Positions 15,900 to 25,200 of a stretch of 64,000 nt of DNA are shown piece after piece. The notes beneath the pieces are model-generated. The model was not told the DNA's origin. It saw only the letters and a program-made list of their open reading frames with translations, and did not search any database. This DNA is from CACIAM-69d sp001698445. GTDB lineage: Bacteria; Cyanobacteriota; Cyanobacteriia; CACIAM-69d. Both the position numbers and the translations under genes were made by a program. Numbering within the stretch: the first letter of the stretch is position 1; every line of letters starts with the position of its first letter. The stretch is from contig NZ_JAZAQF010000088.1 in assembly GCF_043235035.1 (NCBI RefSeq), forward strand, positions 1 through 64,000. Reading direction: 5' to 3'.

Positions 15900-16808
15900 C
15901 TAGTTTGCACCCACGCCCGCCGGCTTTCCTTGGTCGATCGCGTTGTTCACGGGGCGATCGACCCACGGAGCTTCCGTTTCCACATACACTTCACAGGAAT
16001 TATTGTCGGTTTCATCCAATCGAATTTTGACCAACTGCACCCCCAATTTCTGCAATGGCTCCAGCAGTTGATCGCGAATATAAACGGCAATATTTTCCGC
16101 CGTGGGTACAATGTCTTGAAAGTAGGCAATATCCTGATTCAAAAAGGTGTGATCAAGCTGCTCTACCACTTGCATTTCAATGAGATTGTGGAGCCGGTTG
16201 AGTTCAACAACCATCCCTGTTCTAGGGTCAATTTGACCGCGCACCGTCACCCATAATTGGTAGTTGTGGCCATGGCCACTGGGTCGGGAACATTTGCCAT
16301 AAATTTCGCTATTTTGAGCCAAAGTTAGGGTTGGCAAAGCCAAACGATGGGCGGCACTGAAGTGGGTATGAACCGTTAGATGAGCTTCCATAGCTTGCCC
16401 TCGATATTCCACAACTAAACCGGGATCGGGCGACAGTTGCACTTGCCGCAGTTGCAAGCCCTGCCGCTGCCAACATTGGCCCAAACGCTGCCACAGCACC
16501 TGGGCCAGCCACTCGCTGGTGGGCAGGGTGTTGGCAAATTCTGGCCAAATCTGGTTGAGGTTGGCTCCGTGCAAGGGTTCCAGCACTTCCCGTTGCAGGG
16601 CACGTTTGATGGTGGTGGACAGGTTGGCCACCATGCCAAAGGGATCGATCGGCCCTTGGACTTGCACCCAAAGCGTGAAGGTGCTGCCGGGCGATCGAGC
16701 GGCGATCCCGAACCGTCGATGATTTTCCGCCTCCGTCAGTTCCGGCAACCAATAACGGTAGCTTGCGGAAAATTGGACACGACGGCTGATGGTGCAAAGA
16801 TCGCTCAT
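15900..16808 (-). CDS. Tandem-domain 6-pyruvoyltetrahydropterin/6-carboxytetrahydropterin synthase-like protein
   Basis: A 302-residue protein with two PTPS/QueD-type halves. The C-terminal half keeps the zinc ligands His154 (SAAHRL), His179 and His181 (SGHGHNY), with Cys173 as nucleophile and Asp219-His220 (LDHTFLN) and Glu266 in the substrate site. The N-terminal half (about 1-135) has the same outline (VQFSASYRYW, then GSTFTLWVQV) but lacks all three histidines and is probably structural. Normal family members are about 120-150 residues, so this is a duplication-fusion. Product could be a pterin or a queuosine precursor; no queC/E/F nearby. Confidence 0.85.
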   Translation of the reverse strand: MSDLCTISRRVQFSASYRYWLPELTEAENHRRFGIAARSPGSTFTLWVQVQGPIDPFGMVANLSTTIKRALQREVLEPLHGANLNQIWPEFANTLPTSEWLAQVLWQRLGQCWQRQGLQLRQVQLSPDPGLVVEYRGQAMEAHLTVHTHFSAAHRLALPTLTLAQNSEIYGKCSRPSGHGHNYQLWVTVRGQIDPRTGMVVELNRLHNLIEMQVVEQLDHTFLNQDIAYFQDIVPTAENIAVYIRDQLLEPLQKLGVQLVKIRLDETDNNSCEVYVETEAPWVDRPVNNAIDQGKPAGVGAN

Positions 16809-16900
16809 GCAATGCGGCTCGATCGGGACGATGATTCGCTCAGACTTCTGGATTCACCCTGACAAGAGGGCTGGGGGATCGCGGAGGCTGGCGACAAGGG

Positions 16901-17269
16901 CTAGTCGGCGGAATTGGGGCGATCGCGGAGGCGCAAGGGCGGCAGGGGCGATCGCGATCGATCTGTGTAAACCGGGTCTCCGTAGGCCGGGGTTAACCGA
17001 GGGGCTGCGGGTAAAACGGGCAAGCGACTGGCGGAGGAACTGCGGTAGGCCATGCGGGGCGATCGGGCCGCGTCAATCACGCGCGCGGAATATTTCAGCC
17101 AATAGAGAGCGGCGGCCGTGCCCAAAAAGATTAGCCCCAAAGCGGCCAAACCCGCATCACTATCCGCTCCCCCGATCGTCACCTGCACCAGGCCCATGGT
17201 TAGCACGAAGGCGGCGATCGGCTCTCGTCGATATCGTTGCTGCAACAGCCGCGGCCAACGCTTACCCAT
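16901..17269 (-). CDS. Small membrane protein, unknown function
   Basis: The ATG at 17269 (MGKRWPRLLQQRYRREP) gives 122 residues with two hydrophobic segments, IAAFVLTMGLVQVTIGG and AGLAALGLIFLGTAAALYW, then a basic, Pro/Arg-rich tail. An upstream ATG at 17323 is possible. I do not recognise a named family. It stands alone between the PTPS-like gene and hli. Confidence 0.6.
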   Translation of the reverse strand: MGKRWPRLLQQRYRREPIAAFVLTMGLVQVTIGGADSDAGLAALGLIFLGTAAALYWLKYSARVIDAARSPRMAYRSSSASRLPVLPAAPRLTPAYGDPVYTDRSRSPLPPLRLRDRPNSAD

Positions 17270-17646
17270 CGGTTTAGTCCTCAGCGGTTTTGATCCCAAG
17301 GGTGATTCCCAAACGATGGCCAATCCCTAGCCATGTCGCCCCTAATTCTGATTGTATAAACCTTTCTGCTACTAGAAATTTTTTCTGTTGCTATCAAAAG
17401 ACCTTCAAAAGACCTTCAAAAACCTTCCACATTTGCGGCTGTGGAGTTTGCGGTTGTGGAATCGACTCATTCGCAGCCCACGGAAGGGACGCAGCCACGC
17501 CCACCCGCCTCTTAGTCCGAGCGATCGGGCAGGGGCTGCGCCCTTAATTTCACAAAGCATTTCGCAAAGGATTAGGCTTGGCAAATCCCGCTCAACAAGC
17601 TCAACCAGTCGCAGCAGGTTGCCAAGCAACGGACAACAGCAGGCCC
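17270..17646. other. Intergenic region, no gene seen
   Basis: Contains a repeat of the 12-bp unit aaaagaccttca at 17396-17419 and the sequence gcggctgtggagtttgcggttgtggaatcg nearby. Several short frames occur on both strands without family features. Upstream region of the small membrane protein and downstream of hli. Confidence 0.4.
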
Positions 17647-17817
17647 CTACAGCAGGCCCAACCAAGCCAACAGCCCTTGACCCGTCACCGCCTCGATCGC
17701 CAAAGCCAGCAGGAAACCCACCATGGCGGCGCGGCCATTCAGGCGCTCGGCATAGTCATTGAAGCCAAATTTGGGTTCTTCGAGGTTGGGGGTGGTGGTC
17801 GGTTGTGGTTGAGTCAT
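17647..17817 (-). CDS. High-light-inducible protein (HLIP/SCP)
   Basis: A 56-residue protein on the minus strand. A polar start (MTQPQPTTTPNLEEPKFG) leads to FNDYAERLNGRAAMVGFLLA, which holds the chlorophyll-binding ExxNxRxAM motif, and a single transmembrane helix follows. HLIPs bind chlorophyll and carotenoid in the thylakoid and dissipate energy under high light, cold or nutrient stress. A TTTACATT-NN-GTAACAGT element lies 31 bp upstream (see 17848-17865). The product is short, which is normal for single-helix HLIPs. Confidence 0.9.
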   Translation of the reverse strand: MTQPQPTTTPNLEEPKFGFNDYAERLNGRAAMVGFLLALAIEAVTGQGLLAWLGLL

Positions 17818-17847
17818 GGTTTGTTCCTGAATTGTTACGTTTTGAGT

Positions 17848-17865
17848 TTTACATTTCGTAACAGT
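17848..17865 (+). promoter_or_regulatory. Candidate HLR1 (RpaB) site upstream of hli
   Basis: Reads TTTACATT, two bases, GTAACAGT. The HLR1 element is two imperfect direct repeats of (G/T)TTACA(A/T)(A/T) with a 2-bp gap; the first half matches fully and the second at six of eight positions. The site also overlaps a perfect 7-bp inverted repeat, TGTTACG at 17833 and CGTAACA at 17857. hli genes are known RpaB targets, so the position fits; binding is inferred only. Confidence 0.4.
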
Positions 17866-17928
17866 TTATCGCACCTCGGCCAGCAGTGGGCCCTTGCCGA
17901 AGGTTAATCAACCGTAAACAATCGGCTG

Positions 17929-18978
17929 CTACAGCACCATCATCACTCGATTGCGGCCCCGGTTTTTGGCTTGGTAGAGGGCCCGATCGGCCCGGTTCAA
18001 GGCCGCCTCGATCGAGGTGTCGGTGGACTGGCAACTCGTGCCGCCAATGCTGACCGTTAGGGTTAAGCCCGGGGCGCTGGGCAAACTGGTGATAGTCGGA
18101 TCGGCGATCGCCTTGCGAATCCGTTCCGCCACGATCGCAGCGGCGGCCGCATCGGTCTCCGGCAACAACATTACAAATTCCTCACCCCCATAACGCCCCA
18201 AACAATCCTGAGTTCGCAGAATGCTGCTGGCGGCTTGGGTGGCCGTCGCCAAGGCCAAATCGCCCACGGCATGGCCATAGGTATCATTCACGGCCTTGAA
18301 GTGATCCAAATCCAACATCAACACTGAAAGGGGATGTTGATAGCGACAACTGCGCTGAAATTCCTTTTTGGCCAGGGTCATCCAATGCCGTCGATTGGCC
18401 AAACCGGTCAAGGGGTCGGTGGTGGCCAAGCGGCCCAATTCGGTGTAGGCACTTTGCAGTTGGGCGTGGGTTCGTTGTAGGGCAGTCAGGGCCTGACTGA
18501 GGCGATCGCGTGCTTGCTTGAGTTCCAAATGCACCCGCACCCGGGCCAAGAGTTCCGCCGAGCGAAAGGGCTTGGTGATGTAGTCCACAGCGCCAAGCTG
18601 AAAGGCTTCCAGCATGTGGGTTTCTTCGTTGCTGGCCGTGACAAACAACACAGGAATATCCCGTAGGATTGGATCTTCTTTCAGGCGATCGCACAGTTGC
18701 AAACCGCTCATTCCCGGCATCATCAAATCCAGCAAAATCAGATCCGGTTGAGCCGATCGCACCCTCATCAACGCTTCGGCTCCCGTCATGGCAAATGTGG
18801 TTTCATAGCCCGCCTGATCTAGCATTTCGATCGACAGGCGCACATTTTGGCTGACATCATCAACCACCAAAATTAGAAACGATCCGGGATCAAACGGCCG
18901 GGATGGGGATTCTGCCTTGCCCGTCGCTAATCGTCGAATGGGTTCTGAATTGGCTGCAATCGCCTGAGAATTGGTCAT
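17929..18978 (-). CDS. Response regulator with GGDEF domain (diguanylate cyclase)
   Basis: A 349-residue protein from the ATG at 18978 (MTNSQAIAANSE); a longer frame runs to 19053 but the first 25 residues are encoded by a 14-bp tandem repeat. The receiver domain has VVDD, the phospho-accepting Asp in LLDLMMPG (about residue 84) and the conserved Thr/Lys in FVTAS and YITKPF. A coiled linker leads to the GGDEF domain, with the active site GGEEF and an upstream RTQD, the I-site that allows product inhibition. It makes cyclic di-GMP from GTP. Partner kinase not known. Confidence 0.92.
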   Translation of the reverse strand: MTNSQAIAANSEPIRRLATGKAESPSRPFDPGSFLILVVDDVSQNVRLSIEMLDQAGYETTFAMTGAEALMRVRSAQPDLILLDLMMPGMSGLQLCDRLKEDPILRDIPVLFVTASNEETHMLEAFQLGAVDYITKPFRSAELLARVRVHLELKQARDRLSQALTALQRTHAQLQSAYTELGRLATTDPLTGLANRRHWMTLAKKEFQRSCRYQHPLSVLMLDLDHFKAVNDTYGHAVGDLALATATQAASSILRTQDCLGRYGGEEFVMLLPETDAAAAAIVAERIRKAIADPTITSLPSAPGLTLTVSIGGTSCQSTDTSIEAALNRADRALYQAKNRGRNRVMMVL

Positions 18979-19546
18979 GAACCTAACGCTAGAGAGAAGA
19001 TTAATAGAGAGAAGATTGATTTCGAGCCTGATCGTCATTCCCCATTGGGTCACCAGAGCAACGATCGGGCAGTGAGCTTGAACAGGGCATTGATGGCGGT
19101 TTCTGGGCGATCGTATTGAGCAAAGTTTGCCAAACCACTCAAGACAAGGAAATCAGGACTCACCCATCAAGGCCATCCCAACAGCCATCCAAACAGCCCT
19201 GAAAAAGGCCACGAAAAAAGCAATGCCACCTTTTGAGGCACATTCTTCAAGGGCGAAAAAGCAAAGAAAAGCCACTGGTGAAGTGGTTACAATGAATCGT
19301 CAGAAGCTTATATTTATTCTATCTTTATCTTGCTGTCTTGATCTTAATCCCTAGCCCCAGAAAAGCGGGCCGCATCCCTAACTCAGTAAACTGCAAATTA
19401 CATTTTGATTGTGATTGTGATCACTCAAAGTTCTACTATTTTAAAGTCTGGCTCAAGCAACAGTCCAATTTGACCCCATCTTGAGGAATAGCTGAAGGGA
19501 TCATCCCCTCAGCCCCTAAGAAGCGATTGCCATCAGGCACAGTAGT
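18979..19546. other. Intergenic region, no gene supported
   Basis: A duplicated 14-bp unit (agagagaagattaat/agagagaagattgat) at 18992-19020, then sequence with no family-like frame. A 75-residue plus-strand frame at 19127-19354 is Lys/Ala-rich at first and has a hydrophobic end, but has no recognisable domain. The segment 19380-19460 is AT-rich. Confidence 0.35.
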
Positions 19547-20647
19547 CTACTGAAGTTGCAGTCGGCCGCGGGTTTGTAGGTCTTCGATCGTGCGATTGCC
19601 GGTGCAAAACATGGCAGTTTCCAATTCCGCAATCAACACATCACACAGAAAATCCAAAGCACTGTCGGACTCGTTAGCCGCATGTAAAAAGGGCATCGCT
19701 AACCCCGCCAAATTTGCACCAAGGGCGATCGCCTTAGCCGCATCCAAACCATTGCGCAGACCACCGGACGCAATTAGCGGAATCGTTGGAGCTACCTGGC
19801 GAATTGCAGTGATACATTCAGCCGTGGGGATGCCCCAATCACCAAAGGTTTCGCCCAAGCGACGTTGCTTAGGATCCAAAGCCCGTACACTCTCCACCTT
19901 GGCCCAAGACGTGCCCCCCGCTCCGGCCACGTCGATCGCCTGGACACCGGCCGCCAGCAACTTTTCAGCCATAGCGCGTGAAATGCCGTTGCCCACCTCC
20001 TTGGCAATCACAGGCACGGGCAGTTGGGCACAAAGGTCTGCAATTCGATCGAGCAACCCAGCAAAGTTACGATCGCCCTTGGTTTGCACCGCCTCCTGCA
20101 AGGGGTTCAGATGCAAAATCAACGCATCTGCTTCCAACCAATCCACCAAAGACTGGCACTCAGCCAAACCATAGCGATAGTTAAGCTGCACCGCCCCCAG
20201 GTTGGCAAACAACGGAATGTCTGGAGCGACTGATCGCACCGCAAAGGTTCGGCGCACTTCCGGCCGCTCCACCGCCACCCGCTGCGAACCAACGCCCATG
20301 GCCAAGCCCCAGCGCTGGGCTGCCGCTGCCAACCGCATATTGATTTGTTCTGCCTGGTCTGTGCCACCCGTCATAGAGGAAATGAGCAACGGGGCCCGCA
20401 GCGGTTTGCCCAAAAATTGAGTGCTGGGATCCATGGTCGATCGATCCAGTTCCGGCAAACAGCAATGCTCAAATCGGTAGCGATCCAAGCCACTACCCAC
20501 CTGCCGGAACTGCACATCATCTTGCAAGCAGGCTCGCAGGTGGTCAGCCTTGCGATTTTGGGTCGCCTGGGCGGTTTCGGGCGCGGTGCTGGGGGCGGGT
20601 TGGGGCAAAAACTCGGTGGATTGCATGGCGCTGGGAACAAGAACCAT
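19547..20647 (-). CDS. fni: Type 2 isopentenyl-diphosphate delta-isomerase
   Basis: A 366-residue FMN-dependent isomerase that interconverts IPP and DMAPP in terpenoid synthesis. Key segments: RKADHLRACL, LISSMTGGT, GVGSQRVAVE, LHLNPLQEAVQ, VIAKEVGNGIS, and DVAGAGGTSWAKVE with the phosphate-binding glycines. The type 2 enzyme is normal in cyanobacteria. A second ATG at 20626 (MQSTEFLPQ) may be the true start, since the first residues are not conserved. Confidence 0.93.
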   Translation of the reverse strand: MVLVPSAMQSTEFLPQPAPSTAPETAQATQNRKADHLRACLQDDVQFRQVGSGLDRYRFEHCCLPELDRSTMDPSTQFLGKPLRAPLLISSMTGGTDQAEQINMRLAAAAQRWGLAMGVGSQRVAVERPEVRRTFAVRSVAPDIPLFANLGAVQLNYRYGLAECQSLVDWLEADALILHLNPLQEAVQTKGDRNFAGLLDRIADLCAQLPVPVIAKEVGNGISRAMAEKLLAAGVQAIDVAGAGGTSWAKVESVRALDPKQRRLGETFGDWGIPTAECITAIRQVAPTIPLIASGGLRNGLDAAKAIALGANLAGLAMPFLHAANESDSALDFLCDVLIAELETAMFCTGNRTIEDLQTRGRLQLQ

Positions 20648-20764
20648 CCCTTAGTGTCGCGTGACCCGATCACCCTGCATGAGTCCCCGCCAACTTTTGC
20701 AACATTGAGGCTGGCCAATGGCTGTGGCAAAGCCCATGACCAAAAGCCTTGACACCACCTCAGG

Positions 20765-20784
20765 CAAGGGGCTGAAGCCCCTTG
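20765..20784. repeat. Palindromic repeat, CAAGGGGCTTAAGCCCCTTG family
   Basis: A 20-bp copy with gctgaagc in the centre (one mismatch from palindrome). It lies between the isomerase and the protease gene, and the surrounding sequence carries repeated gatcggtcagtc/gattggtcaat fragments. Confidence 0.75.
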
Positions 20785-20913
20785 CCCAAGATGGTCGATC
20801 AGCCGATCGGTCAGTCCTTGATTGGTCAATCCTCGATCGGCCGACCCGTTGATTAATCACTGGAGAACCGAGAACAGCCAAAGGTTCGATCGAGCGAATG
20901 CCCAATCAGCAAC

Positions 20914-21190
20914 TTACTCTTCTTCCTCTTCTTCTTCTTCGTAGTCTTCTTCTTCTTCCTCTTCTTCTTCCTCTTCTTCTTCTTCGTAGTCTTCTTCTTC
21001 TTCCTCTTCTGAATCTTCGTAATCTTCTTCGTCGTATTCTTCTTCCTCGTCGCCTTCCTCTTCTTCCTCGTCGCTTTCCTCGCCGTCGTAGTCTACTGAG
21101 ACGCTGATTTCTTCGTCCTCTTCCTCTGAGTAGTCATAATCACTCTCATCGTCCTCAGAGTTGTAGTCACTGGCAAATTCTTCGTCATCT
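20914..21190 (-). repeat. Trinucleotide-type repeat coding for the acidic tail
   Basis: On the plus strand a run of ttcttc/ctcttc units, in the protease frame coding Glu/Asp/Tyr. Unit changes of three bases keep the frame, so the tail can lengthen or shorten without frameshift. Confidence 0.85.
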
Positions 21191-22014
21191 TCGCTGTAGA
21201 TACCAGCCGAAAAATCTAGATCCGAAACTTGTTGAATTGCCCAGCAATCGAAACACAAATCCGTGTTGGTCATGTAGTCATAGGGGATATAGCAATAGCC
21301 TTGATCACCCCAATCTGATCCCCAAGAGTTGCGCACAATAAAGGCTTCATTGCGATCGGAATAACCCACACAGAGCATGGCGTGGGCCCCATGGGTTTCG
21401 CGAATTTGCTCATTGCGGCTAGGCAGCGGAACGCGGCCACCTTTTCCCGCTTGATTAAAGGAATTGTAGAGAATTAAGCCAAACGCAAAGGGATAACCCT
21501 CCGCTAAACAGCCTTTCATGGCTGCTAAATCAATGGGAATTTCACGGGCTTCATCCACCAAAAAGTTCTGTGCTTCCTCGTAAGCCTCGGGGGAAGGTTC
21601 CGTGTCAAAGTCTTCAGGAACATAGGGCCAGGTTTCTTCGGTGCAAGCGCCAACTTCTTCGAGCACTTGAATGCTGCCGCTGATGGAACTGCCACCGTCA
21701 CCCACGGTTCCTTCCGCGCGCCGCGTGTTGTAGTAAATAAACAGGCGGCTGATGTCGCCCGCTTCTCCGTGGGCCCGCTGCGCTAAATATTCATAGGCTC
21801 CGGCGATCGCGTTGGCGGTGCAACTGCCCACGGTGGATTGATCTTCAACGGGGGTCATATATTGACGCAAATCAACGCGGCTGGGCAACTGATCGGCACC
21901 AAGTTTTGACTGAAACAGGCTAAATCTCGGTGGCTTCCGTGTGGATTTGACACAAGCGCCAACTCGAATTTTTTTGCCGCTGCGGCGGTTAACCAAATAG
22001 CCAACTTTTGCCAT
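20914..22014 (-). CDS. C1A papain-family cysteine protease with acidic C-terminal tail
   Basis: A 366-residue protein. The papain core has the oxyanion Gln in EDQSTVGSC with catalytic Cys65, His211 in HGAHAMLCVGY, and Asn229 in RNSWGSDWG. No signal peptide and no obvious propeptide: the first 40 residues are basic (NRRSGKKIRVG) with no hydrophobic run. From residue 274 on, about 93 residues are almost all Glu, Asp, Ser and Tyr, with long Glu runs encoded by GAA/GAG repeats. The tail could be an autoinhibitory, metal-binding or substrate-mimic segment; this is inference. The enzyme is likely cytoplasmic. The tail length may vary by slippage. Confidence 0.9.
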   Translation of the reverse strand: MAKVGYLVNRRSGKKIRVGACVKSTRKPPRFSLFQSKLGADQLPSRVDLRQYMTPVEDQSTVGSCTANAIAGAYEYLAQRAHGEAGDISRLFIYYNTRRAEGTVGDGGSSISGSIQVLEEVGACTEETWPYVPEDFDTEPSPEAYEEAQNFLVDEAREIPIDLAAMKGCLAEGYPFAFGLILYNSFNQAGKGGRVPLPSRNEQIRETHGAHAMLCVGYSDRNEAFIVRNSWGSDWGDQGYCYIPYDYMTNTDLCFDCWAIQQVSDLDFSAGIYSEDDEEFASDYNSEDDESDYDYSEEEDEEISVSVDYDGEESDEEEEEGDEEEEYDEEDYEDSEEEEEEDYEEEEEEEEEEEEEDYEEEEEEEE

Positions 22015-22284
22015 GGTTCAGAGAGCCTAAAAATAGACGATAAGTGGTTGAGAAAGGTAGGTGTTGAAGGGAGCTGGACAATCACCCAGGGCGCACCGTA
22101 GCCAGGGCTTGGGCGATCGCCCCCCATGCGGGGGCTGCCGTTTCTGGTTATAGCCTGTTTTTGAATGAGCACCCAAAAGGAGTGCCAAAAATGTCAAAAT
22201 GAGCCTGAAAAGTAACTCATTCAGCAAGATTAATCCAGCTCATTCATCAGCAATGGGTTCACAGAGGCAGGGCAGAGGTTAACC

Positions 22285-25200
22285 GTGATCCCCGAACAGC
22301 TTATCCTCAAAAATTTCCTCAGTTATCGAGAAGCAACCCTACACTTTGGGGGGCTGCAAACGGCTTGTATTTGTGGAGCCAATGGTGCAGGGAAGTCGTC
22401 ACTACTGGAAGCCATGGCTTGGTCGATTTGGGGTAAAAGTCGCGCTTCCACTGAAGATGATGTGATTTTCGCGGGTGAAACGGAAGCGACCGTTAACTTT
22501 ACCTTTCGGTTTGGTCATGAAGTTTATCGGGTGATTCGAACACGCCGACTGGGCCAAGCCACTGCTTTGGAATTTCAAATGGCGATCGATGAGGGCGATC
22601 CCGATCAATGGGTCTTTCGCAGTTTAACGGAACGGGGAGCAAGGGCGACCCAAGCAGCTATTTTGCAGCGCTTGCGGCTGGACTATGACACTTTCGTGAA
22701 TTCTGCCTATTTGCGTCAGGGACGAGCCGATGAATTCATGTTGAAAACACCGGCCGATCGCAAAGACATTTTGGCAGATTTGTTGAAGCTGGGGCAATAC
22801 GATGATTTGGCAGAACAGGCAAAGGAACGCTCAAAGCTGCTGAAGGGTGAAGCCAAACAACTGGAGGAGTCGATTCAATCGCAGGAGCAAAAGCTAGCCG
22901 ATCGAACGAGTTTGGCCCAAGAGTTAGCCACCGTTGAGCAACAGCTCAAAGCACTAAGGGGCGATCGGCAAAAAGCAGAAGCCCGACTGGAGCAATTGCG
23001 ATCAATTGCAGTACAGCGCCAAAGCCAGCAACAACAATTGCAATGGATTCAGCAGCAGCAACAAACCGTTCGCCAAGAGCTGGAACGGTTAGCCCAGGAA
23101 GGCCAGCGGCTGGCCCAGCGACAAGCAGAAATCGATCGCACCCTGGCCGCCCAAACGGAAATTGAAGCGGGAATTCAGCAACTTCAACAATGGCAGCGAG
23201 AAGATGAAATTTTGGGTCAAAAATCCCAGCAATATCATCAATGGACAACGGAGCGAAACCGGCAACAACAAGCGCTCGATCGGGAAGTAAGCCGATTGGA
23301 AAATGAGCAGCGCACATTGCATAGTCGCTTGCAAGATTTGGCGCAACAGGAACAGGAATTACAGAGCATTCTGAATCAGCGATCGGAGGTGGAAGCGGCG
23401 GCTACTCAGTGGCAAACTGCACGCCACCATTTAAACCAATTGGAGCAGATGCAAACCCAGACGGCTCCCCTGGTTCAACGGCGGCAGCAGCTTCTTCAAG
23501 AGGGCGATCGGGTGCGATCGCGCCTGATGGCTCGTTTGGAGGAATTGCAAAATTTGCAGCAACGAGCGATGGCTTCTGTAGCGCGTCGTCCCCAACTCAT
23601 TCAGCAATGGGAGCAGATTGATCAGCGAATTCAAGCCCTTGAAAATCGCAAAGTTTATCAAGATCGAGTGCAAGAGAAAGGCACTGAACGAAAAGGGTTT
23701 ATTGATCGTTTAACAGGAATGCGGGTAGATTTAGAAAATCAGCTTGCAAAACTGACTGAAAAAATGACCCTATTGGCAGAGCAACCAGCGATTCAGAAGA
23801 GTCAAAACCAGGAAGTTCACGAGATTTTAGAGGACTACGGTGCTTGTCCCCTATGCGATCAGCCCTTGGATCAACATCACCTGGAGCGAGTGCAAGCCAA
23901 GCAAAAACTCGAAGAAACGGAACTGCGCGATCGCCTGTGGGTGATTCAAGAGCAGTTGGCTCTGACAGAACGTGAAATTCAGATTTTGCGCCAGGAATAT
24001 CGAGACCTCAAACAGGAATTGCAGCCTCTCAATAGTTTGATTGAAGAACGGGGCAAGCTGCAAGAACAACTGCAAACCCTGGAGCAAGAACAAATTTCTT
24101 TGGCGGCTCAGGAAGCCACAATCGCTCAACTCACAGCGACTTTAAATTGGTTTGATCAGGGCGGAGCAGCACCCGAACTATTACCGGGATTGGGGCGATC
24201 GCTCCCAGATTTGCGGCATGAGCTAGCTGAGTTAGACGATCGCCTAGCAGCCTTGAATTTTGACGATCGAAATCTGGCTTTGGCGCGGGCCGAGGTCGAT
24301 CGCTGGCGGTGGGTGGAACTGAAACAACATGAGTTGAATCAAGCCCAACGTAAGCTAGAGCAATTGCAACAGCGCCGGCCGGATTTATTGGCAGAGCGCG
24401 ATCGGCTTCAAAAAACCTTAGCCGGTCACTTAGACCCGACCGAACCCACCTCATTAACCGCTCAACTCGCACTGATTCGTCAACAACTGACAGCGCTAAA
24501 TTATCAACCCGATCACCATGAACAAGTACGGGCAAAATTGCGATCGGCTCAGGGGTGGTTAGCCCGAGCAGAAACCCTGCGTCAATGCCAACAGGAAGCG
24601 CCCCAACTGCTCGATCGGCAACGTCAGCTCGCCCAAACCCAACAGAGCCAAACCGAAACCCAAACTCAACTCGCAAAACAGTGGGCAGAGGTGCAATCGC
24701 AACTGGCCAATCAACCGGATCCGAGCCAGGATCTACAACAGCTCGAAGTGCAACTCAATGATCTGCAACGGGCGATCGAATCAACGGTGGCCAAGCAAGC
24801 TCAACTTTCCCAACAGCAAGAATTTTTACAACAAGTAGCAGAGCAAATTGAGCGCGATCGACAACAGCTTCAGCAAAAACATCATCAACAGCGTGTTTAC
24901 GATGAGTTAGCCAAGGCTTTTGGCAAAAACGGAATTCAAGCCTTGGCGATCGAAACCCTCTTGCCTCAACTGGAAGCGGAGGCCAATCGAATTTTGTCCC
25001 AATTAAGTGCCAATCAACTGCATATTAATTTTGTGACTCAGCGCCTCAAAAAAACCGCAACCAAGCGCCAGAAAGCAACCGATTTAGCCAGTGCCACCAT
25101 CGAAACCCTAGAAATTCAAATTGCCGATGCTCAAGGCACTCGTCCCTATGAAACCTATTCCGGGGGCGAATCTTTTCGGATCAACTTTGCAATTCGGCTT

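Noticed and set aside
19127..19354. 75-residue plus-strand frame
   Set aside because: No homology pattern and a composition like non-coding DNA; possible but not supported.
20395..20655. Alternative plus-strand frames opposite the isomerase gene
   Set aside because: They are antisense shadows of a well-conserved gene.
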